Shown here in pieces: positions 34,521-42,498 of a stretch of DNA of 64,000 nt. This DNA is from Ginsengibacter hankyongi. GTDB lineage: Bacteria; Bacteroidota; Bacteroidia; Chitinophagales; Chitinophagaceae. Numbering within the stretch: position 1 is the stretch's first letter; each line of letters begins with the position of its first letter. Location: assembly GCF_008710285.1 (NCBI RefSeq), contig NZ_VYQF01000001.1, positions 2,117,501 to 2,181,500 of the forward strand, read 5' to 3'. Below the pieces are notes generated by a model that was not told the DNA's origin, did no database searches, and saw nothing but the letters and a program-made list of their open reading frames with translations. The position numbers and the translations under genes were made by a program.

Positions 34521-37500
34521 TTAATTGCCACTCTTCGCCGGGTGACTCATGGTTAATTCGTTCTTAGTGTCTTCCAGTGTTTGCACCGGCTTCTTCAACG
34601 GGTCAAAGCTTTTTATATAATTACTTTCACGTAATAATGGAATGATGTGTGCGCCTGCTAATGCCACTGCATCACTGGAGCCCCTGGTCCCCTCAATCCG
34701 TATGCAAACTACCACGTGTCCGTTGCCGTTAGCATTTGGCGCAAAGAAAACATACCAGCCATCATTGATACTTTCACCTTTTACGATTCTTTCGGGAGTA
34801 CCTGTTTTGCCGGCTACCAACATTCCAAACTTGCTTTTTTGGGGAGCACTTTGTTCTTTCATATAAGTTGACAAATACTGAGCATAAATCGAATCTTTTG
34901 CTATCGGCACACCGGGCTTAGGGGTTACTGCTTTTCCATTTATATTCAATGTGTACCTGTTAGGTATCATTATACCATTATTGGCAATTCCTGATGCGAT
35001 ACGTGCAACAGAAGCGGGCGTTGCTACCAGTTCTCCCTGCCCCCACGCCATGCCTGAAATACCGAGGGCTCTTGTGCGGCGTATATCTTCCGGGTTATAG
35101 CGGTTAAGGCTTTTAAATTCTGTTTCTCTCCAAAGCGTTCTCCACTTTTCCTGTTGCGATGTATTGTTGTTATCATTTTCAAAATAATAACCGCCAACCC
35201 CGTGCAGGAACATCCCGGATTGCATATACAAGGTTGCCATATCTTCCTGCAACTGTTCCTGGTTGGCCAGGCGTATAAAGAATGAGTTATTTGATTTTAT
35301 AATGCCCTTTTCAATAGTGATTAATCCAGCCTCATCTGGTTCTGGGCCGGTAACCCTTATCAGGTCTTTTGGATACACCCTAATCGTTTTTTTTGCCGCT
35401 GCCGCCCCCAGCTTATTAAAGGCTGCCATTGCGGTGACCAGTTTTGCCGTTGATCCGGGTTGCGTAGCATGAGTGAATCCAATATCAGTATTCACATTCC
35501 ACCCAGGTAATTTATTGATGTCATTTTCAGAAAGGCTTAGCCGGTCCCAATCGTTCACAGGGGGTAATGGCCAGCAGGCAGATGCCAGCACATCGCCGGT
35601 GTTATCTTCCATTATTACTACAGATACTCTCTTTTTATTGACGCTATCATCCTGCTGTAATGCTAGTTCAATCTTTGTTTGCAAGGCAGCATCCATTGCA
35701 AGAGTTACATCCCTGTTGCGCTTTTTAAACTCTGCCACTTCATTGCTGTTAATGCCTGCAGTCAACAGGTCGGAAAGAGCGGAGAAATCCCTTTTAGTTA
35801 CGGTCATTTCTGTTCCGGTGACCGGTAAAAATTTTTCCTCGCGATAACGGTCGGCGCTAACGGCATATTTTACAACCGGCGCAGGAAAGCCCCTGAGTTC
35901 AGCCGCATGAGCGTACTCTGCAAAATATCCATTGTTTCCGCCGGAGAAAATGCCGGTGTTGGCATCGCCTGTCCAGAAAAACATGTATTCGCCAAAGGGG
36001 TAATATCGTGCCTGCCTTTTATAGGAAAGAGATTCTATATTTTCGGCGGGTATTCCCAGGGCCAACAATGAATCTTTTTGATCCTGCACCAGTCTAGGAT
36101 CACTCGAGGCGAGTAAACGTCCATCCCTGTCGTAGACATTTCCTGCCTGCAGTCTGTTCATTAAAATGCTTATTCTGGGATTATAACTATACATCCGGGT
36201 GCCGCTGCGGTCAGCCACCAGTGCTGGTTCTACAATCCACTTCTTTTTATTGAGGGTATAACCAGACACATTTACGATTAGCAGCAAAATGGCTACACAA
36301 GCTGCCAGCAGGGCCGGTACCAGGTTTTTATCCTGTCGTTGGGCTATATATTTTACCTGGGCCTGCGATCCGCTCAAACGGGATACGCTCAACAAAAAGC
36401 CGGCCGCGATCATACTGCATAACAATGATGTGCCTCCATAGCTGGTAAATGGCAACGCCACGCCCGATAGGGGAAGCGCTCCGGTAGAACCACCTGCTAT
36501 CAACAAAAACTGCACAAAAATGCCGATGCCTGCGCCGGCACACAGATAAAATAAAAAGGGTGGCCCTGCCTGCCGGCCGATAATAATGGAACGATGCAGC
36601 AACACCAGGAATAAAATAAAGACACACGTGATACCGGCCCATCCGAATTCTTCACCAATAGCAGGAAGAATCATATCTGTATGGGCTTCAGGAATGGTCC
36701 TGGCAAAGCCTTCGCCTGCGCCTTGCCCCGTAATACCCCCGGTGGAAATAGCCCAGATACCATTGGCTACCTGGTCTCCCCCGTACACCTGGTTGTTCCA
36801 CGGATCTGACCAAATGGCCTTCCTGTCTACCAGCCTGTGTATAGGGCCAGGGATTATCTTAGCCAACACGGGGATCTGATCCAGCAATAAAAATCCGCTT
36901 ACTACCACCAGCGCCATTACTGCTGATTCGCTTAGTCTCTTTTTTGAAAGTAGCATATACAAGGCAAGCGCCGCCACAGTAACGCCGGTTGCGATCCACA
37001 CATTTTTAAAGACCCAGGTAGCAATAGCATACAAAATCATGGCTGCAACAACCTGCATAAAATCTCCACGGGAAAATGAAAAGAGTATAATGAATGTGAA
37101 GCAGCAAATGATCGCCGGGCCAAGATCTCCTATTACCAGGAATAACAAAATGGTGGCAACAATAGCAATCAAAGCAAATACAAAAAATGACAATCTTTTA
37201 TTAAATGACGGGTATTCTGAAATAAACTTCTCGTTGGCAGCGAAAAAACCACCCAGAAAAAGGATGACCATGTATTTTACAATCTCGCTTGGCTGAAACC
37301 CGAAAAGATTTACTTTAACCCCACTTCCTTCCGGGCCGGTACCAAATAAGATGGTGAGACCCAATAAGCCCATTGCTGCCAGCGCCCAGGGCCAGCCGTT
37401 AGCCGCCTTCCTTTCGTTCTTAAAAATAAACAGCCGGAACAAGCCCGAATCGGGAGTAAACTTTTTCAGGTTCATAAACTGGAACGCAAGTATGGCCGCC

Positions 37501-38657
37501 ATCCCGATGCAGAAATAAATAAAGGTGCTTTTCACCAGGAAGCGATCCCGCAAAGGATCCTGCAAACTGAACAAGGTTATAAAAGAAAGACCCGTCAGTA
37601 TCATGATGACCGGCAGGAGCAATTGATCGGGGCCGGGTGAACGGATTGAAAAGATAAGGTGCAGCAAAAGGAAAGAGGCAAAGAATGTTACCACGATGAT
37701 CCGGAACCAGTCGGTTACGTCCGGTGGTGTCCTTACTATAAACGCTTTTTCTTTTTTGAGTGTGTTGAAATCTTTTGCTGAGAAAAGTGTCATCATGTGA
37801 GGGGACTGAACAAAATTAAAAGTTGCATTGCCCTGTAGTTTTTCAGTTCCACGGCTGCGTCCAAACTCGTAACCGGGATGCAGCGGAAGTATTTCATAAG
37901 ATTTGTTTGCAGGCAAGCCAGAAAAAATATATTTACCGGAAGCATCGGTACGGGCGTAGGCATTAAACGAAAGCAACTGCAGGTTTTTGGCTGAGTCGCG
38001 GGTGAATATTTTTCTTATGCCGTTTTTAAATTGTATGATATTTTTTTCGTCTTGATCCTGATTAGCCATATTGCTACTATCCTGTGGTACCAACAATCTC
38101 AACCTGAGTAGGACGCCGGAAGCAGGCTGGCCATCCTGGTTTCTAACCGTGCCGGAAATATTACCTGTTCCTAAATTCACATTCGTTTGTGCGGGAACAT
38201 TCAATGGATGCTTTCGTTCTTTTTCAAAAGACAGGGAATCGGATTGGGAAAATCCCAACAGGTCTCTTGATAACTCCACCCGTCTTTTGAACGATTGTCC
38301 GCCTTTTAAAAATGCTTCATCAGCATTAACAAAATACGGCTTCTTATTTAGCGTACCGATATTGTCAATGACAGAGCCAGGTTCTTTTTCGGCGGCCACT
38401 GTTGTAGCAATGAATGCAATGTCTTTTGGGTCTTCAAAATACATCCCCTTTTTTAATACCGCGGTCATGGCTTCACCTGGCTTATCGCCATTCAGGTTAA
38501 TCATAGTGCCATTTTCCAGGCGGGCATTTACTTCGTCAAAATCGCGTTGCAACACAGAAAACAATTTCCAGAAAAGCAGGGCCATAATGATACTGATAAG
38601 CACCAGGCAAATGCGCTCTGTTTTCCTGTTCCTAAACCATGTACCGGAATTTGACAT
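34521..38657 (-). CDS. SEDS glycosyltransferase (RodA/FtsW) - class B penicillin-binding protein fusion
   Basis: 1378 residues. After a first helix (ICLVLISIIMALLFWKLFSV, about 16-36) comes an extracytoplasmic part with a carboxypeptidase-regulatory-like domain (GNISGTVRNQDGQPASGVLL...YARTDASGKYIFSGL). Then a multi-helix SEDS domain (about 320-780) shows FQPSEIVKY, GDLGPAII, the essential-Asp loop EAHTDMILPAIGEEFGWAG (about 650-670) and LPFTSYGGTSLL. One further helix leads into a PBP domain (about 800-1350) with NRLQAGNVYDRDG and all three transpeptidase motifs: SxxK as GSTAK (about 1068), SNN (about 1120) and KTG (about 1283). One chain thus holds both glycan polymerase and cross-linking activity, usually split between RodA and PBP2 or FtsW and FtsI. 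It lies between PP2C and FHA genes in the operon. Confidence 0.93.
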   Translation of the reverse strand: MSNSGTWFRNRKTERICLVLISIIMALLFWKLFSVLQRDFDEVNARLENGTMINLNGDKPGEAMTAVLKKGMYFEDPKDIAFIATTVAAEKEPGSVIDNIGTLNKKPYFVNADEAFLKGGQSFKRRVELSRDLLGFSQSDSLSFEKERKHPLNVPAQTNVNLGTGNISGTVRNQDGQPASGVLLRLRLLVPQDSSNMANQDQDEKNIIQFKNGIRKIFTRDSAKNLQLLSFNAYARTDASGKYIFSGLPANKSYEILPLHPGYEFGRSRGTEKLQGNATFNFVQSPHMMTLFSAKDFNTLKKEKAFIVRTPPDVTDWFRIIVVTFFASFLLLHLIFSIRSPGPDQLLLPVIMILTGLSFITLFSLQDPLRDRFLVKSTFIYFCIGMAAILAFQFMNLKKFTPDSGLFRLFIFKNERKAANGWPWALAAMGLLGLTILFGTGPEGSGVKVNLFGFQPSEIVKYMVILFLGGFFAANEKFISEYPSFNKRLSFFVFALIAIVATILLFLVIGDLGPAIICCFTFIILFSFSRGDFMQVVAAMILYAIATWVFKNVWIATGVTVAALALYMLLSKKRLSESAVMALVVVSGFLLLDQIPVLAKIIPGPIHRLVDRKAIWSDPWNNQVYGGDQVANGIWAISTGGITGQGAGEGFARTIPEAHTDMILPAIGEEFGWAGITCVFILFLVLLHRSIIIGRQAGPPFLFYLCAGAGIGIFVQFLLIAGGSTGALPLSGVALPFTSYGGTSLLCSMIAAGFLLSVSRLSGSQAQVKYIAQRQDKNLVPALLAACVAILLLIVNVSGYTLNKKKWIVEPALVADRSGTRMYSYNPRISILMNRLQAGNVYDRDGRLLASSDPRLVQDQKDSLLALGIPAENIESLSYKRQARYYPFGEYMFFWTGDANTGIFSGGNNGYFAEYAHAAELRGFPAPVVKYAVSADRYREEKFLPVTGTEMTVTKRDFSALSDLLTAGINSNEVAEFKKRNRDVTLAMDAALQTKIELALQQDDSVNKKRVSVVIMEDNTGDVLASACWPLPPVNDWDRLSLSENDINKLPGWNVNTDIGFTHATQPGSTAKLVTAMAAFNKLGAAAAKKTIRVYPKDLIRVTGPEPDEAGLITIEKGIIKSNNSFFIRLANQEQLQEDMATLYMQSGMFLHGVGGYYFENDNNNTSQQEKWRTLWRETEFKSLNRYNPEDIRRTRALGISGMAWGQGELVATPASVARIASGIANNGIMIPNRYTLNINGKAVTPKPGVPIAKDSIYAQYLSTYMKEQSAPQKSKFGMLVAGKTGTPERIVKGESINDGWYVFFAPNANGNGHVVVCIRIEGTRGSSDAVALAGAHIIPLLRESNYIKSFDPLKKPVQTLEDTKNELTMSHPAKSGN

Positions 38658-38660
38658 TCT

Positions 38661-40052
38661 TTATTTAGGTTTTGATAGCGTGATAAATATTGAATCTTTA
38701 AATCTCCCCGATACAACCGAATCGGGAAATGATAACAAATACTGTACAGGTACACGACAATTAACAAAGCGTACATGCCTGAACGTTATATTATTCTTTT
38801 GCACAACAATACCCACGTCGAAATTTTCAAATATAAGGCTGTCGAGCACAATATGTTTGGCCGTAGTATTTATAATGAAAGCGGGCCCGTTATACGAACT
38901 ATCTGCAATAAGAACAGCTCCGTTACCCGCCAGGTAGAAACTATCTTTCTTGATTAGCAGCGGCTCATTCATGTCAGAAATTTTTTGTCCCTTTGGTAGC
39001 GTAATACTTTTTGATGAATCATTGACCTTAGCGATCAATTGAAGCAACTGTTCACTTTTTTTCTTCAGGGTTTGCGCCCGGATTTCATGGCTGACAACAG
39101 GCTTTTTATTTCTATGAAAAGCTACGGTTAAAGAAACAGCAGCCAGGCCAATGAACAGGAGAATCAAAAACGCAATAAGCCCGCGGCCTTTCTTTTTAGC
39201 AGGCTTTGTTTCAGGAACGGGTGTAGTTCCATTTGTGGAAGCAGGCGCGGCAGCTTCGTTTTTCTTTCGCTCAACGATTACAGGTTCGGGTTTTTCTTTT
39301 GGCCAATTATTATTTTCAATTAATACCGCAGTTATATTGTCGTTCCCGCCGGCCTCATTCGCAGCATCAACCAATGCCTTTGCTTTTGTAGTAAGGCTTT
39401 TTTTAGCCGTTAACACCTTCAGGATAGCTGCCGAGCTAATCATATCTGTAAGGCCATCACTGCATAAGAGAAGGAGATCTCCCGGGAGAAAAGGCGATTC
39501 GCCCGTCTCAATAAAATCCTCCGGCGTACTAATATCTTCTTCGAATCCAAGGGCTTTATTAATCTCGTTGCGTCTTGGATGACGCATGGCTTCCTCTTCT
39601 GATAGCCGTCCCGATTCTTCCAAAAAGCCCACGACAGAATGATCTTTAGATATTTTTACCAGCGAATGATCCCTTAGCAGATAGATCCTCGTATCACCTA
39701 CATGGGCATACCAGCATTTGTTATTTTTTATATCGGCCACCACGCAGGTGAGTACACAGGCCATTTGCCCATTACTGCGTTCCTCTTTCTTTCCCTCGTC
39801 TATTTTCGCATTGGCTGTTATGATGGCCTGGCGAAGTGATTCCATCACATTTTCCGAAAGTGTTTCCAGGTTCTTTATGATAACAGAACGGGCGATTCCT
39901 GCTGCTATGTCACCGCCCGTGTAACCGCCCACACCATCGATAACACCGGCTATAAGAAACCGTTTATTGGCAGTTTCCCGGGTAAAAAAAGTGTCCTCAT
40001 TTTTTTCCCGGCGTTTGCCCTTATCCGTTATGCCATAAAAATAGTCAGCCAT
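38661..40052 (-). CDS. PP2C-type Ser/Thr phosphatase with membrane helix and extracytoplasmic tail
   Basis: 463 residues from ATG at 40052; the frame opens 16 codons earlier, but that start would lie inside the preceding small gene. Residues 1-245 form a PP2C domain with DGVGGYTGG (D39), AHVGDTRIYLLR (D120), LLCSDGLTD (D199) and GGNDNIT (D238), the metal-binding acids. A Pro/Lys linker, a helix (LIAFLILLFIGLAAVSLTVA, about 292-311) and a 150-residue outer part follow. The outer part (AGNGAVLIADSSYNGPAFII, HIVLDSLIFENFDVGIVVQK) resembles coils of a right-handed beta-helix. The overall layout is like actinobacterial PstP. It should reverse the phosphorylations made by the operon's kinase. Confidence 0.9.
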   Translation of the reverse strand: MADYFYGITDKGKRREKNEDTFFTRETANKRFLIAGVIDGVGGYTGGDIAAGIARSVIIKNLETLSENVMESLRQAIITANAKIDEGKKEERSNGQMACVLTCVVADIKNNKCWYAHVGDTRIYLLRDHSLVKISKDHSVVGFLEESGRLSEEEAMRHPRRNEINKALGFEEDISTPEDFIETGESPFLPGDLLLLCSDGLTDMISSAAILKVLTAKKSLTTKAKALVDAANEAGGNDNITAVLIENNNWPKEKPEPVIVERKKNEAAAPASTNGTTPVPETKPAKKKGRGLIAFLILLFIGLAAVSLTVAFHRNKKPVVSHEIRAQTLKKKSEQLLQLIAKVNDSSKSITLPKGQKISDMNEPLLIKKDSFYLAGNGAVLIADSSYNGPAFIINTTAKHIVLDSLIFENFDVGIVVQKNNITFRHVRFVNCRVPVQYLLSFPDSVVSGRFKDSIFITLSKPK

Positions 40053-40140
40053 TTTTGTGCGTTTGCTTAATGTCAGAAAAATGAGCCACCAGTAATACAA
40101 TACTGATCACCAATAATCCTATCGCCAATAGTTTATCCAT
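40045..40140 (-). CDS. 31-residue membrane peptide between the FHA-like and PP2C genes
   Basis: ATG at 40140 follows the stop of the previous gene after one base (TAACATG). It encodes MDKLLAIGLLVISIVLLVAH followed by FSDIKQTHKNG, a single hydrophobic helix with a short polar end. Its TGA overlaps the start of the PP2C gene (ATGGCTGA), which is typical translational coupling. The tight fit on both sides argues that it is a real gene. A regulatory or assembly peptide for the membrane complex is possible. Confidence 0.65.
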   Translation of the reverse strand: MDKLLAIGLLVISIVLLVAHFSDIKQTHKNG

Positions 40141-40141
40141 G

Positions 40142-41092
40142 TTATGTTTTGAAGATGTTGATAGATACAATTCCATTCAAAACGATCTTCGAGTTCATAG
40201 GAAGATCAGTCCAGAGAGGTGAATCTTTATAGCTGTTTTTAACTTCATTTTCATTCACAATGGTTTTCTCACCAAAAGAGGCAAGGAAAAATTTATCCGT
40301 ATTCTTATCATAGCGCACAGAAAGATGTGGCGTGGACACCCATTCAGAGGGAATACGGAATACACCCGGTTGGCCCTGCTTTTCATCAATTCCGGCTACA
40401 AAAAAGGCTTCATCTTTAATTAGGTATTCCAGCTTTTTGCCGGCATATTCTTTTTCAGGGAGAGTAGCTTCCATTCGGGCAAAGTATTTAGGTTTGCTTA
40501 TATCATTTACGTCTCCCAATACCGGGCTGTCCTGCCACGGGATCTCGTAATAGCCATCACTGTAATACGTAAAGTCTTTTAATATTTCGTCTGCAATGTC
40601 AAATGTTTGAGCAATCCCTGTCTGGCGCGGAATGAAAGTAACCCGGAGATTTTCTTCTTTTTGAAGAATATTACCGGGTAACAATTTTCCGATAAAGCTC
40701 TTATCTCCTTTTTCATAATCAGGATGGGAAACAAACCGGAACACCCATTTATTAGCGGATGCGGTGACCTTTTTTCCTTTTTGCCGATACTCCTGTAAGA
40801 TCGTATAGAATGCTTTTACAGATTCTTTTATAATCAGCGAAAATATTCCCCTGTTATTGTCCATAAATTTGTTATAGTCGGGCCGGCTGAAGCAAATAAT
40901 GTATTCATGATAAAATATTACCCGGTCTGCAAATGAAAGCTCCGCAACAGATTCCCGGAATTTTTCTATGATATATTTATATACAAGGTCTGGGGTCATA
41001 GACGCGGTTTCGGTAAAACCAGTTTCCTTTTTCAGGAACCAGCTCTGTACGCCGGAACGTTGCCAAAATGTGGGTTTTGTAGTTGCTTCCAT
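40142..41092 (-). CDS. Protein with FHA-like C-terminus, first gene of the kinase operon
   Basis: 316 residues, soluble. The last 70 residues (STPHLSVRYDKNTDKFFLAS, KTIVNENEV, LPMNSKIVLNGIVSINIF) follow the strand pattern of an FHA domain, although the usual GR and SRxH phosphothreonine contacts are not clear, so ligand binding is uncertain. An N-terminal domain (about 35-140: IIEKFRESVAELSFADRVIF, then YHEYIICFSRPDYNKF) could be of the same type as the N-terminus of the FHA protein at 33730-34497. It heads the operon; the 560 bases upstream hold no gene. Confidence 0.65.
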   Translation of the reverse strand: MEATTKPTFWQRSGVQSWFLKKETGFTETASMTPDLVYKYIIEKFRESVAELSFADRVIFYHEYIICFSRPDYNKFMDNNRGIFSLIIKESVKAFYTILQEYRQKGKKVTASANKWVFRFVSHPDYEKGDKSFIGKLLPGNILQKEENLRVTFIPRQTGIAQTFDIADEILKDFTYYSDGYYEIPWQDSPVLGDVNDISKPKYFARMEATLPEKEYAGKKLEYLIKDEAFFVAGIDEKQGQPGVFRIPSEWVSTPHLSVRYDKNTDKFFLASFGEKTIVNENEVKNSYKDSPLWTDLPMNSKIVLNGIVSINIFKT

Positions 41093-41652
41093 GGGCTACT
41101 CTTTAGTTTTAACTGGTGGTAAATAGATTGTATGACTCAAAAAAATGCATGCCGCTACTTACATCATTCACAACATTTCCTTAAATTTTTTTTGAAGTAA
41201 AGTTTAGTGCCCGGCGTTGTAGTTTAAAAGTAAAAACTGTCTCTTATAGGCAGAAAGCGATTTTTGATTTGATTAACCTGTTACGGTATTTATTGAAACA
41301 CCACTTCATATATTGATGCAATGAAATTAACAGAAGATTTCTTAAAGCATTGCCAAAATTGGCAGTTAATTTAGTGAAGGAAAACTTAAAAGGGTTGCGT
41401 TGAGCCTTGAGGATATAATGATATCCGCGGTACATTCACTCTAATAGTGTGAACCAAGACAAGAATAATAAAAGAAATAGCTACAGTAAGTTAGCGCATT
41501 AGTGTTTCAGCTAATATGAAGTTGGCTAATAAAGCAAAGAATTGAGCAACAACTATTATATCAAATTCGATTAACCCTTCCCGTTACTCCAGGTGTATTA
41601 TAACCGGAATGATGGAGAAGGGTCTTTTACATCGTTTAGTCTGCACCGGTAG
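41093..41652. other. 560-base gene-free interval upstream of the kinase operon
   Basis: AT-rich DNA between the start of the operon (41092) and the end of the YciI-like gene (41653). I find no gene or repeat. ACCCTTC at 41575 and GAAGGGT at 41625 could pair around a 40-base loop but lack a T-run. The operon promoter should lie within the first 150 bases, but I see no consensus match. Confidence 0.4.
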
Positions 41653-42204
41653 TTACATTCCCGGCATTTCCATGGTCTCGTGAATTTCAATAGTTGCCGC
41701 CGGATGCCAGCCGGAAATATGGGGATGATCTTCAAGAAGGCTCATCACTTCATCCCAATCTTCTGCTGAGAGTAAAGAATACCCTGCCACTTCCTTTGTG
41801 CTTGTCGTGGGTTCGCCTTCTGCGCCGATTTGCCTGCCGTTCATGAGTGGTGCACCCATGTCAAGGAGATTTGTGCCACACCTTTCGGCCCATGCTTGCC
41901 ACAGGGCCATACCTGCTGCCTGGTCTTCAAGGGATAAATTGGCGTTTTGTGCCAGGGCGTCCAGGGGCGCATGGTAAATGACGAGGAATGTTTTGCCCGT
42001 TTGTTTTGCGGGGCTTGTTGCCGATTTTTTAGCTACTTTTTTAATCGCTTTTTTAGCGACTCCTTTCGATGCTTTTTTGGGGGCAGTTTTTGTTGTTTTA
42101 TTTACTGCCTTTACTACCGTCTTTTTTGCTGATGCTTTAGCTGTACCTTTCACAGGGGCACGTTTGGCGGCTTTAGGAGAAGTTTTTTTTAATGACTTTG
42201 CCAT
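41653..42204 (-). CDS. YciI-like domain protein with Lys/Ala-rich H1-like N-terminal tail
   Basis: 183 residues. Residues 1-70 are almost entirely Lys, Ala, Thr, Ser, Pro and Val (KKTSPKAAKRAPVKGTAKAS, repeated AKK units), like bacterial histone-H1-type tails. Residues about 72-183 form a YciI/YCII-like ferredoxin-fold domain (KTFLVIYHAPLDALAQNANL, AGYSLLSAEDWDEVMSLLED HPHISGWHPAATIEI). The tail should bind DNA or RNA; the domain is a putative enzyme or ligand binder. The tail may instead be a low-complexity linker. No signal peptide. Confidence 0.78.
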   Translation of the reverse strand: MAKSLKKTSPKAAKRAPVKGTAKASAKKTVVKAVNKTTKTAPKKASKGVAKKAIKKVAKKSATSPAKQTGKTFLVIYHAPLDALAQNANLSLEDQAAGMALWQAWAERCGTNLLDMGAPLMNGRQIGAEGEPTTSTKEVAGYSLLSAEDWDEVMSLLEDHPHISGWHPAATIEIHETMEMPGM

Positions 42205-42385
42205 GATGAATAATTTAATTTGAGGAAAATTGAGATGACATAATAAATTTACAGCCTTTCAGGCTGTGATGAAAAAAAATTTATATCCGGGGACACGACT
42301 ACCTGATTACCCGGGAATCCGTGCTGTAAAACCGGTTAAATTGATGCAGTAAATACAGAATTAAGTTTTGGGAATAGATTATCTT

Positions 42386-42407
42386 TTGCACAGGGTACCC
42401 TGTGCAA
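42386..42407. repeat. 22-base perfect palindrome
   Basis: TTGCACAGGG TACCCTGTGCAA is entirely self-complementary. It lies between the 3' end of dxs (42499) and the 5' end of the YciI-like gene (42204), so it could be an operator for the latter or a hairpin ending dxs transcription; no T-run follows. Confidence 0.55.
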
Positions 42408-42498
42408 TTCAAAAAATTATCTTATGTACTTATGAAGGCAGTTCCTGCAGATTGAAACGAGCAGAAAAGATGCGGCAGAGCGAGTAAATAAACTTCTT

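Noticed and set aside
34521-38657. Fusion of rodA and pbp genes as an artefact of a missing stop
   Set aside because: The frame is continuous with an additional linking helix, both halves have intact motifs, and the flanking genes fit the same operon without disruption.
41244-41435. 63-codon minus-strand open frame upstream of the kinase operon
   Set aside because: AT-driven open frame with no recognisable features; the region is better described as non-coding.
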